Made by a program: the position numbers and the translations under genes | Shown: positions 1-6,646 of the stretch, piece by piece | Layout: each line of letters begins with the position of its first letter | Position numbering within the stretch: the stretch's first letter is position 1 | The notes under the pieces: generated by a model | Database searches by the model: none | Told to the model about the DNA's origin: nothing | Seen by the model: only the letters and a program-made list of their open reading frames with translations | Assembly: GCA_034408875.1 (NCBI GenBank) | Contig: JAWXCJ010000364.1 | Coordinates: 1-10,699, forward strand | From: JANNHK01 sp034408875 | GTDB lineage: Bacteria > Actinomycetota > Acidimicrobiia > IMCC26256 > PALSA-610 | Direction: 5' to 3' | DNA length: 10,699 nt

Positions 1-6
1 ACCTCG

Positions 7-780
7 CTAGGAGTTACTCCTCGACGAGGGCGCGGTCATCCACCCGTCGGGCACGATCGTCGCCGAGGCAACGCGCCCAGCTTTGGCGACGCCCACGACG
101 AACGTGCCGTTCTGGTACGCACCGGCTTGCATCACCAGGTGGTTGTGGAAGTCGCCGTACTGGTCGTGCTCAGGCGCGGGCGGGTTGTGCACGGGCGTGT
201 TGTAGCCGACGCAGATCAGCTCGACGCCCTTCAGACCGAGCACGCGGTACGCCTCGGGCCACCGCCGGTCGTTGCAGATGAGCATGCCGACCCTGCCGCC
301 GAACGCGTCGAAGGTCGGGAAGCCGAGATCGCCCACGTCGAAGTAGCGCTTCTCGAGATGTTGGAACGCGCGCCACGGTTCGTGTTCCTCGTGCCCGGGC
401 AGGTGGATCTTTCGGTAGCGACCGATCTCGGTGCCGTCGGGCCCGACGAGCAGCGCGGGGTTGAACCGTTTCCCGTCGGGAGTCAGCTCTGCGAATCCGA
501 ACGAGAACCCGACGCCGAGCCGCACCGCTTCGTCCCACAGCGGCTTCGTCGCGGGCCCAGGCATCTCCGTCTCGTACCACGCGTCGAGCGCGGGGTCGCC
601 GTCCTCGTACATCCAGCGCGGGAAGAACGTCGTCAGCGCCAGCTCAGGAAACACGACGAGTTCCGCTCCGCCGGCGGCCGCGGTCATCAGCGCAACCATC
701 CGTTCGACGGCATCGGCGCGTGAGTCCTCGCGTTGCAACGGGCCGAGCTGCGCGGCCGCGACCGTGACGACCCGGCTCAC
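7..780 (-). pseudogene. N-carbamoyl-D-amino-acid hydrolase (nitrilase family), C-terminally damaged
   Basis: This family hydrolyses N-carbamoyl-D-amino acids to D-amino acid, CO2 and ammonia, the last step of hydantoin breakdown, in the cytoplasm. The protein read from the GTG at 780 has 257 residues. The nitrilase triad is visible as Glu46 in FPELALTTFFPRW, Lys124 in YRKIHLPGH and Cys169 in LICNDRRWPE. Further family blocks are YETEMPGP, FQHLEKRYF and GYNTPVHNPP. Known D-carbamoylases have about 300 residues. Here similarity fades after VGVAKAG (about residue 235), and the remaining 22 residues end in a serine-rich tail and a TAG at 7-9, so the last strands of the fold are missing. A small deletion plus a frameshift would explain this. 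The GTG was chosen because the family-like sequence (VVTVAAAQLGP) starts right after it; an open frame continues upstream to 990 but is not family-like. No good ribosome binding site precedes the GTG. The family call is confident; the pseudogene call is likely, though the window edge is close. Confidence 0.75.
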
Positions 781-895
781 GATGCAACCCGGCGAGCGAG
801 ATGACGTCGTCGTAGGGCAAGCCGGGAACGTTGAGATTGAGGACCGTGCGCGCCGGAGCGATGCCCGATGGGTTCTGGCGCCACTCGGTCGAGCC
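776..895 (-). pseudogene. SurE-like nucleotidase fragment (tentative)
   Basis: In the frame of the ATG at 1024, residues 44 to about 83 change character from the preceding M20-like piece. They include ARTVLNLNVPGLPYDDV followed by LAGLH. This resembles the segment of bacterial SurE 5'-nucleotidases in which a short hydrophobic strand reads LNVNVP and is followed by a variable loop. Only about 30 residues can be matched by eye, and neither the SurE N-terminal metal site nor its start is present. It sits directly against the start of the carbamoylase, whose GTG at 780 lies in another frame within its end. I read it as a relic left by rearrangement. The identification is from memory of the family pattern and could be chance. 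Confidence 0.3.
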
Positions 896-1024
896 CACGA
901 CCAAATCTCGGCCACCCGCGTCGTCGTCGGTGAGCGCGAGCCGGCAATTGCCACCGTCGCCGGTGTCACCGATCGCGGCGAGCGCATCAAGGTCGGCGAG
1001 CAGGCGGGGGAGTTGGATCTTCAT
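896..1024 (-). pseudogene. N-terminal remnant of M20-type N-carbamoyl-L-amino-acid hydrolase / allantoate amidohydrolase
   Basis: From the ATG at 1024, the first 43 residues contain RLLADLDALAAIGDTGDGG, then RLALTDDDAGGRDLVV. This matches the N-terminal pattern of M20 zinc hydrolases acting on N-carbamoyl-L-amino acids, beta-ureidopropionate or allantoate, which usually run 400 residues or more. The expected continuation (GNIFG-type strand and metal ligands) is absent; after residue 43 the sequence becomes unrelated. There is no ribosome binding site before the ATG. It lies just upstream of, and on the same strand as, the D-carbamoylase, and both families belong to ureide or hydantoin metabolism. 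The two may therefore be leftovers of one catabolic cluster collapsed by deletions. The 96 bases from 1025 to 1120 hold nothing I can identify. Confidence 0.5.
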
Positions 1025-1120
1025 GGGCAGAGCTCAGATTCTCGCACCCGGCGCCGGCGAAGGGAGGCTGTTGACGGTCGGCGAGCCGGGAGCGCTCGTC
1101 GCGGTCGCGTGAGCTGCGCG

Positions 1121-2329
1121 TCAGGTCTGGCTCTGGCGAATGTTCCGCTCTACGTATCGGAAGCGAGGATCGGCGAGCGCAGGAGCCGAGTCGAGCGCAG
1201 TCGTCCACGAGCCGAACCAGTCGCTCACCAGTTGGGCCTGCTGTTCGAGGTTGTAGCTGCTGAACGCACGGCCCGGGTCGCCGTAGTCGTAGGGATCGCC
1301 ACCCGTCAGCTCGCACAGCTTGCTGGACAGAGCGTCGGCGAGCAGGGCGAGATCGAACGGGGTGTGATCGATCTGCCAGGCGTGCACCAACTCGTGCACG
1401 AACACCTCGCCGTACACGATCTTCCGCTTCATACGCGTGTTCCAGGAGCCCTCCTGATACTTCCGAGGGTCGAGAAACGCGGCGGGACCCATGTTGAGCG
1501 TGATCTTCTTGTCCCAGCGCGGGAACGCGAACGCGCGTGACTCGGCGCCGATCGTGTCGGTCAGCCGGATGTCTTCGCGCGGGGGAAGTGTCCTGGCGAA
1601 CACCCGCTCGTTCGCCCAGTTGTATTCGTCCTCGTGCAGTTCGCGCGACTCCTCGTTGGATGCGATGCCCTCGGCGACGATGGCGTAGATCGTCCCACTC
1701 GGCCCCACCAACCACAGAATGTTCCCCGCGATCCGGGCGCCGGGCTCGAGCGACCCCGTCGTCATCAGAGAGCCCAACTCGAGGCCCAGGAACACCGACG
1801 TGGCCATGCCCGCCGTCACGAGCAGGGTGCCGGCCACGACGCGCGTGACGACGCCGGCGATCTCCTCGAAGGCGGAGCCGATGTCGCTTTCGTAGTCGAC
1901 GATGAGTTCAAGGCGGCTCGTCCGAAACTCTTCGAAGCGAGCCGCGACGATCGGGTGCGTAATCGGTGGTTCGTTCCAGTACTCGTCGCGTTCGTCGGTG
2001 CTTAAGTCGCCGCCGACGTGTCCGGACCAGCGGGCGGCGAGCGTCGGGCCCGTCTCGGGCCGCAGTATGGCCAGGATCCGGAAGCTGTAGGAGTCGAGGC
2101 CGCTGTCGTGCGCGTGTCCGCCGAACTGCACGGTGCCGTCGTGGTGCACAGTGGCCGACACATGGCCGCCCAGCGCAGCCAGTCCACCCGAGACGATGAG
2201 TTCCTTGCGCTCGATCACATCAGTGGTGTTGACGACCGCGCGCAGCGAACACGGGCGGGTCATTCCCGCCGCCGCCCGGGCCGTTTCCGCACTCCCGCCG
2301 AACTGCTCGAGCGCGGGTCGGAGTTTCAT
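1121..2329 (-). CDS. Membrane-associated HELVH zinc-metallopeptidase-like protein, function unknown
   Basis: This 402-residue protein carries HELVHAWQ at residues 312-319, the HExxH zincin motif. Two histidines would bind zinc and Glu313 would be the catalytic base. The downstream block YNLEQQAQLVSDWF (359-372) supplies Glu362 as a possible third ligand. Residues 55-150 are polar with a beta-rich look, including a histidine-rich stretch (VHHDG, GGHAHDSG). Two hydrophobic segments follow at about 158-190 and 200-222, the second rich in glycine. The segment before HELVH includes ITLNMGPAAFLDP, which I recall as conserved in similar uncharacterised bacterial proteins. No signal peptide is evident. 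The ATG overlaps the TGA of the upstream tail-fibre-like gene (ATGA), which fixes the start and implies coupled translation. The motif suggests a protease, but substrate and location are not deducible; a non-catalytic role cannot be excluded. Confidence 0.8.
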   Translation of the reverse strand: MKLRPALEQFGGSAETARAAAGMTRPCSLRAVVNTTDVIERKELIVSGGLAALGGHVSATVHHDGTVQFGGHAHDSGLDSYSFRILAILRPETGPTLAARWSGHVGGDLSTDERDEYWNEPPITHPIVAARFEEFRTSRLELIVDYESDIGSAFEEIAGVVTRVVAGTLLVTAGMATSVFLGLELGSLMTTGSLEPGARIAGNILWLVGPSGTIYAIVAEGIASNEESRELHEDEYNWANERVFARTLPPREDIRLTDTIGAESRAFAFPRWDKKITLNMGPAAFLDPRKYQEGSWNTRMKRKIVYGEVFVHELVHAWQIDHTPFDLALLADALSSKLCELTGGDPYDYGDPGRAFSSYNLEQQAQLVSDWFGSWTTALDSAPALADPRFRYVERNIRQSQT

Positions 2330-3087
2330 TGCAGCGTCACGAGGATGGGGATCAGTGCGGTTCCGTGGGCCAGCGGCCGCAACGCCTTCCCGATCACAGA
2401 ACCGAACGCACGGAGCGGATCTGCTGCCTTCATCGCGTGCCCCGGCGTCGCCGACGTCGTGAGCAGGTCGCCGACCTCGATCGGTGTTGCGGTCGCGTCG
2501 ACTTTGCAGAACACCTTGCCCATCAGAGCGACGGAAATGCGTTCGCCGTCGGCTTGCTTGTCGAGAATGAGGGCCGGTTGGAAACCGCCCGCACCCGAGA
2601 CCACTCCGGCGACGCGCCGGTCGTATGGAACGCAGCTTTGGCCGAGCGTTTCGTTCTCGTGGATCACCACGACCGTGCCGGGTTCGGGCTTTCCGGCACC
2701 GGCCTCGGTATCGAACTCTTCCGCGCAGTCGGCATGACCGGGGCCCGTGAGTTGGATGTCTCCGGTGACCTCGACGTTGCCCTCGAAGACACCGGCCCTT
2801 CCGCCCGCTCCGAAGATGGCCGGACCGCTCACGCTGTAACCGGCAACGCCCTTCCCCGCGCCCTCGTTGCGACCGAAGACGCCGCTACCCTTGTCGTTCC
2901 AGCTGAGGCCGAACACGCCGTTCTCGCCGCCCTCGCCGCACACCCCGGCGAACCCGTTGGAAGAGTGTCCGCGCACCGCATAGCCCGGGCCCTTCACCCG
3001 ATTGACGTCGAACTCGGGATTGAAGTCGTTCTCGCCGTTCACCCCGGGAACTTGCGAGTCGCTGGATCCTCCGGCAACAACGGCCAT
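2326..3087 (-). CDS. Tail-fibre-like glycine-repeat protein with conserved C-terminal domain
   Basis: The protein has 253 residues. Residues 35-103 are an irregular repeat of the type G-x-A/G-V-x-G, seen in GYAVRGHSSNGFAGVCGE, NGVFGLSW, GSGVFGRNEG, KGVAGYSVSG and RAGVFEGN. Such repeats usually fold as trimeric beta-structures in phage tail fibres and surface spikes. They run into GNVEVTGDIQL (103-113), also typical of tail fibres. The C-terminal domain has ADCAEEFD (119-126), PYDRRVAGVVSGAGG (154-168), VALMGKVFCKVDA (186-198), GDLLTTSATPGHAMKA (206-221) and a final IPILVTLQ. It is reminiscent of the self-cleaving Peptidase_G2 or S74-type tail domains, but I cannot confirm that. The ATG at 3087 was chosen over the longer TTG frame at 3156 because GGAAGG (3094-3099) lies six bases upstream. 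Its TGA overlaps the metallopeptidase ATG, so the two are coexpressed. No other phage structural gene is in the window. Confidence 0.8.
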   Translation of the reverse strand: MAVVAGGSSDSQVPGVNGENDFNPEFDVNRVKGPGYAVRGHSSNGFAGVCGEGGENGVFGLSWNDKGSGVFGRNEGAGKGVAGYSVSGPAIFGAGGRAGVFEGNVEVTGDIQLTGPGHADCAEEFDTEAGAGKPEPGTVVVIHENETLGQSCVPYDRRVAGVVSGAGGFQPALILDKQADGERISVALMGKVFCKVDATATPIEVGDLLTTSATPGHAMKAADPLRAFGSVIGKALRPLAHGTALIPILVTLQ

Positions 3088-3127
3088 GGTTATCCTTCCG
3101 ACGTGGCCGCCGGTCACGTCCGGAGGC

Positions 3128-3156
3128 GTGGAGTTCGGGGACGGCGACCATGTCAA
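3128..3156 (-). promoter_or_regulatory. Possible promoter of the tail-fibre/metallopeptidase pair
   Basis: On the minus strand a consensus -35 hexamer TTGACA lies at 3156-3151, about 64 bases upstream of the ATG at 3087. The hexamer expected about 17 bases further on is GC-rich and does not resemble a good -10 element. The call rests on the -35 match and position alone. Confidence 0.25.
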
Positions 3157-3668
3157 CCTCGTGGTGTTCTAACCGAGTTCGCTGTGAAGTGCACGGGTGG
3201 GGCGCTCGTTCACTGAATCCGAGAATCGGCGTACGCTTGCCCTACGGTCTCGCGGCCGCGGCCGACTGCGCTCACGCACTCCGTGACCCGGCGCGTGCGC
3301 TCGGCGCCGAATACGACATCGCACTCGACGTCGGCGCGAACGTGCACCTTGCGACTGTGGTTGAAGGTGTCTTCGGCCGTGGCCCGAGCGCGGCGCAAGA
3401 TGTCGTCGGCGCGGGCGTGATCCACACGTACCGAATGGGTGCGGGCGCCGGCATCCGTATCAGCGAGCCGGTGTACCGCAAGCTCCCAAACGACGCGCGC
3501 GCCGGATGGAACAAGCACCAACCGCCCGCGACGTACACGGCGAGCGAATGACTGCGCGACCTGCTCGGAGTCGAAGTCGATGCGCGATCGCTCGGCCGAC
3601 GACCACTTGCCGTATCGGGCATCGAGACCGAGCTCTTCGTCGCTACGGAAGATTTTGCCGCGGGCTAA
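3150..3668 (+). pseudogene. Unidentified coding remnant interrupted by an in-frame TGA
   Basis: The frame from the ATG at 3150 is open to a TGA at 3549-3551, then continues in the same frame for 38 more codons to a TAA at 3666-3668. From about 3235 onward the codons show the signature of real coding DNA: mostly G in first position and about 75-80% G or C in third position. The bits before and after the TGA both read like ordinary protein (for example GAEYDIALDVGANVHLATVV before it, RRPLAVSGIETELFVATEDF after it). I do not recognise the family. The first 30 or so residues look less natural, and the ATG has no clear ribosome binding site, so the original 5' end may be lost. The simplest reading is a gene remnant with a nonsense mutation. 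Alternatives are a short real gene ending at 3551, or chance. No intact gene was found elsewhere in 3088-3716. Confidence 0.3.
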
Positions 3669-3693
3669 CCCGGCAACACCGAGCCCTTACCGA

Positions 3694-3710
3694 CCGATCT
3701 TCAGGATCGG
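3694..3710. repeat. Short inverted repeat just before the COG4705-type gene
   Basis: CCGATC and GATCGG form a 6-bp stem around the loop TTCAG. It ends six bases before the ATG at 3717 and overlaps its only candidate ribosome binding bases (AGGA and GGGA). It could be a repressor site or a translation-limiting hairpin. It could also be unimportant, because stems this short are common in GC-rich DNA. Confidence 0.35.
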
Positions 3711-3716
3711 GACACG

Positions 3717-4514
3717 ATGAGAACCGCAACCATTCCGCCCGTGACCGCGAGGGACATGCTCAACAAGGTCCCCGAAGTCACCATCTTCTTCTGGATCATC
3801 AAGATCATGGCGACGACGGTGGGTGAGACCGCGGCGGACTACCTCTCGGCGACGCTCGCGCTCGGCCTGGCGGTCGCCATGGGCTTGGTGACCGCCTTCC
3901 TCGTCGTCGTGCTCGCCCTGCAGTTCCGCGCGAGGGGTTACGTGGCCGGCCTGTACTGGCTGGCGGTCGTGTTGATCAGCATCGCGGGCACGCTGATCAC
4001 CGACTACCTCGTCGACGAGCGCGGCGTGACGCTGTGGACCACCACGATCCTGTTCGCGATCGCGCTCGGCGCGACGTTCGCCATCTGGTTCGCCGGTGAA
4101 CGGACGTTGTCCATCCACACGATCAACACCACCAAACGGGAGACCTTCTACTGGTCGGCGATCTTGTTCACCTTCGCCCTCGGCACCGCGGCCGGGGACC
4201 TGATCGCCGAGGAATTCAATCTCGGCTACTGGAAGTCGGCGATCCTGTTCGGCGTGCTGATCGGCGCCGTGACCGCGGCGTGGCGGTGGTTCGGCCTGAA
4301 CCCGGTGCCGGCCTTCTGGCTCGCCTACATCCTGACCCGGCCGCTGGGTGCATCGCTCGGCGACTACTTCTCCCAGCCCACCGCTGACGGCGGGGTCGGG
4401 CTGGGGGCGGTGCTGACCACTGCGATCTTCCTCTCCACGATCCTGGGCGTGGTCGTCTACCTGATCCGGACCCGCAAGGACCAGCCGGCGTTGGCCGTGC
4501 CGCCGACCGGCTGA
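3717..4514 (+). CDS. COG4705-type integral membrane protein with four internal repeats
   Basis: This 265-residue hydrophobic protein matches the COG4705 family of predicted membrane proteins, whose biochemical role is not established as far as I know. Family-like stretches are LNKVPEVTIFFWIIKIMATT, FQFRARxYV-like LQFRARGYVAGLYW, GERTLSIHTINTTKRETFYW and ILTRPLGASLGDYFSQP. About eight membrane segments are expected. Four repeats can be seen, each an aromatic-Trp segment leading to a Gly/Thr-rich turn with an Asp: FFWIIK...TTVGETAADYL (25-43), LYWLAV...AGTLITDYL (79-98), FYWSAI...GTAAGDLIAEE (144-166) and FWLAYI...LGASLGDYF (200-219). ATG 3717 is preceded by AGGA and GGGA at imperfect distances. 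The ATG at 3754 (MLNKVPEV) is a realistic alternative because similar proteins tend to start there. The hairpin at 4529 separates it from the downstream regulator genes. Confidence 0.85.
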   Translation: MRTATIPPVTARDMLNKVPEVTIFFWIIKIMATTVGETAADYLSATLALGLAVAMGLVTAFLVVVLALQFRARGYVAGLYWLAVVLISIAGTLITDYLVDERGVTLWTTTILFAIALGATFAIWFAGERTLSIHTINTTKRETFYWSAILFTFALGTAAGDLIAEEFNLGYWKSAILFGVLIGAVTAAWRWFGLNPVPAFWLAYILTRPLGASLGDYFSQPTADGGVGLGAVLTTAIFLSTILGVVVYLIRTRKDQPALAVPPTG

Positions 4515-4528
4515 GGCGGATGCCCCCG

Positions 4529-4564
4529 GACTGTGGTGGGGCGCAATCGCGACCCACCACAGTC
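4529..4564. terminator. Strong hairpin between the COG4705-type gene and the response regulator
   Basis: GACTGTGGTGGG (4529-4540) and CCCACCACAGTC (4553-4564) form a perfect 12-bp stem around a 12-base spacer. That spacer can add a few more pairs (GCG with CGC) at the cost of a small bulge. It starts 15 bases after the stop at 4514 and ends 24 bases before the regulator start at 4589. The position fits a transcription terminator or attenuator for the upstream gene, but no run of T follows. Because the stem is a perfect palindrome upstream of a regulator gene, it may instead be an operator. Confidence 0.55.
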
Positions 4565-4588
4565 GCCGCCTGCTTTAGGGTCGAAATC

Positions 4589-5281
4589 GTGCCGCGCGAC
4601 CGGATCCTTGTTGTCGAGGACGACCCGGCGATTGCTACCAACCTGCGCCGGGCCCTGGTGCATGCCGGATACGACGTGGAGACGGCCGCGACCGGGGCCG
4701 CTGCCATCGCGACGGCAGTTGCGTCGCCTCCGGCGCTCGTGCTGCTCGACCTCGGCTTGGCGGACCTGGACGGGCTCGAGGTGTGCCGGGAACTGCGCCG
4801 CCTCGACATCGGCACACCGATCATCATGCTCACCGCCCGCGACGAGGAGATCGACGTCGTCGTCGGGCTCGACGTCGGCGCCGTCGACTACGTGACCAAG
4901 CCGTTCCGGCTGTCGGAACTCCTGGCGCGGATCCGGGTGCAGCTCCGCCCGCCGACCGAGCATCGCGGAACCGTCACCGTCGGAGACGTCGAGCTCGATC
5001 TCGACGCGCGGCGGGCCCGGTCGAACGGCGTCGAACTCAGGCTCACCGCGAAGGAGTGGGAGCTGCTCGCGGCGCTCGTCACCCGGGCGGGGACCGTGGT
5101 GACTCGTGAACAGCTCATGGCCGACGTCTGGGACGCGAACTGGTTCGGTTCCACCAAGACCCTCGACGTGCACATCACGTCGCTGCGGCGCAAGCTCGGG
5201 GAGGACGCCGGTGCCCCCAGCCGGATCACGGCGCTGCGCGGAGTCGGGTACCGGTTCGACGTACCGGCGGGCGAGCGGTGA
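4589..5281 (+). CDS. OmpR/PhoB-family response regulator (first system)
   Basis: This is a cytoplasmic DNA-binding regulator of 230 residues activated by phosphorylation. The receiver domain (about 4-118) has the acidic pocket ILVVEDD (Glu10, Asp11, Asp12), the phospho-acceptor Asp54 in VLLDLGL, Thr82 in MLTARD and Lys104 in VTKPF. The winged-helix domain (about 130-226) shows LTAKEWELLAALV, the recognition region TKTLDVHITSLRRKLG and the wing RGVGYRF. The GTG at 4589 was chosen because the receiver begins three residues later and TAGGG lies eight bases upstream; the frame stays open to an ATG at 4520, but those 23 residues are not domain-like and run through the hairpin. The stop overlaps the kinase start (GTGA), so regulator and kinase are translated together. 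Its target genes are not shown by the sequence; the COG4705-type gene and the hairpin are the nearest candidates. Confidence 0.93.
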   Translation: MPRDRILVVEDDPAIATNLRRALVHAGYDVETAATGAAAIATAVASPPALVLLDLGLADLDGLEVCRELRRLDIGTPIIMLTARDEEIDVVVGLDVGAVDYVTKPFRLSELLARIRVQLRPPTEHRGTVTVGDVELDLDARRARSNGVELRLTAKEWELLAALVTRAGTVVTREQLMADVWDANWFGSTKTLDVHITSLRRKLGEDAGAPSRITALRGVGYRFDVPAGER

Positions 5282-6618
5282 GATGGCGCATCGTCGCCGC
5301 GATCGTCGGCGTGACCACGATCGCGGTCGTGCTCTTCGCGATTCCGCTGGCAATCGCCGCGGCTCACAGTTCCCGCGACGAAGCCGTCCTCGAGCTACAG
5401 CGACAGGCGACACTTTCGAGCGCCGTCGTGCCGGCCGAAACCTGGGAGGACACCGCGGGGCTCCCGGTCAAGCTCCCGTCGGGCGAAGCGTCGATCAGCG
5501 TCTCCATCTACGGTCTCGACGGCAGACGGATCGCGGGCGTTGGACCGGATCGCGCCGACGCGCCGGTGCAAGCGGCGCTGAACGGCAACGACTCCGACGG
5601 GCATTCCGGCGACGACCTCGTCGTTGCCGTCCCGGTCGCGATCGACGGACAGCCGGTCGGTGCGGTGCGCGCGGCCGAGCCGTTGTCCCAGTCATGGGGA
5701 AGGACGCGTCAGTCGTTGCTCGTGATGGCGGGATTCGGGCTGGCCGTCATCGCCGCCGCCACAGGCGTTGCGATGTTCCTGGCGTCGCGTCTCGCCCGAC
5801 CGGTCACGGAGCTTCGCGACGCGGCGTCGCGTCTCGGCGACGGCGACTTCGCGGCTCGGCTGCTCACGAGCGGCATCCGCGAGCTCGACGAGGTTGCGGA
5901 CGCCCTGACCGCAGCCGGTCGCCGCATCGGCCGTCTCGTCGATCGCGAGCGCTCGTTCAGCACGGACGCTTCGCATCAGCTCCGAACCCCGCTCACGAGT
6001 CTTCGTCTCACCCTCGAAACCGAGCTGGCCTGCCCGCGGCCGGAGGCTTCGCTCGCCCTGGAGGAGGCCATGACCGACGTCGACCGTCTGGAGATCACGG
6101 TCGACACCCTGCTCCAGCTCGCGCGCGATCTCCCGGATCGGCGACCCCTCGACGTCCCCGGGATCCTCGAGACGGTCGAGCGGCAGTGGCGGCGGCGGCT
6201 CGAGCCGATCGGACGGCGACTGACGGTCGCGATCGAGGGCCGGCTTCCGTCGACGCGTGCGTCCACCCCCGCGGTCGGGCACATCATCGATGTACTGGTC
6301 GACAACGCCGCAGTCCACGGATCGGGCACGATTGATGTGACGGCACGACCCGGCCCCACCGGCGGCGTCACCATTGCCGTGGCCGATGACGGTGAAGGGA
6401 TCATCGGGAACCCCGAACGGATCTTCGACCGGCGCGCGTCCGACACGGGCGGCACCGGTATCGGCCTCGCCCTCGCCAGGAGCCTGGCCGAAGCCGAAGG
6501 CGGTCGACTCCGGCTCGCCCGGCGCGGGCCTCGGCCGGTCTTCGAGCTCCTCGTGCCGGGAGCGCAGACCGAGCACGGCGGCGAAGGCGTAGGACCTGAC
6601 TCGGCGACGCGCGCGTGA
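5278..6618 (+). CDS. Membrane sensor histidine kinase (first system)
   Basis: This is the partner kinase of the regulator just upstream, with 446 residues. Membrane segments lie at about 5-29 and 146-170. They enclose an extracytoplasmic sensor domain of about 115 residues that has no recognisable ligand-binding motif. A HAMP linker follows (about 170-222). The H-box FSTDASHQLRTPLTSLRL has the phospho-accepting His233. The ATPase domain has the N-box DVLVDNAAVH (Asn343), G1 VADDGEGI, F-box ERIFDRR and G2 GGTGIGLALA, so it should be catalytically active. The GTG at 5278 overlaps the regulator stop by four bases and the sequence moves straight into the first membrane helix, which supports this start. 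The C-terminal 17 residues after the ATPase fold are low-complexity. It ends 28 bases from the convergent lipoprotein gene, with no clear terminator between. Confidence 0.93.
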   Translation: MRWRIVAAIVGVTTIAVVLFAIPLAIAAAHSSRDEAVLELQRQATLSSAVVPAETWEDTAGLPVKLPSGEASISVSIYGLDGRRIAGVGPDRADAPVQAALNGNDSDGHSGDDLVVAVPVAIDGQPVGAVRAAEPLSQSWGRTRQSLLVMAGFGLAVIAAATGVAMFLASRLARPVTELRDAASRLGDGDFAARLLTSGIRELDEVADALTAAGRRIGRLVDRERSFSTDASHQLRTPLTSLRLTLETELACPRPEASLALEEAMTDVDRLEITVDTLLQLARDLPDRRPLDVPGILETVERQWRRRLEPIGRRLTVAIEGRLPSTRASTPAVGHIIDVLVDNAAVHGSGTIDVTARPGPTGGVTIAVADDGEGIIGNPERIFDRRASDTGGTGIGLALARSLAEAEGGRLRLARRGPRPVFELLVPGAQTEHGGEGVGPDSATRA

Positions 6619-6646
6619 GTGGGAACGGGCGCCGCGATGCTCGATG

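Noticed and set aside
9..21. Near-palindrome AGGAGT-T-ACTCCT overlapping the carbamoylase stop
   Set aside because: Only 6-bp arms at the very edge of the window, with no T-run or neighbouring repeat. It is too little to call a terminator or an element end.
127..1540. Long plus-strand open frames opposite the carbamoylase and metallopeptidase genes
   Set aside because: They are rich in Arg, Ala and Pro, show no family motif, and mirror clearly recognisable minus-strand proteins; they are shadows caused by high GC.
3549..3551. TGA read as selenocysteine inside the 3150-3668 frame
   Set aside because: No recognisable selenoprotein family surrounds it and I see no clear bacterial SECIS-type hairpin directly after it. 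A nonsense mutation in a decaying gene is simpler.
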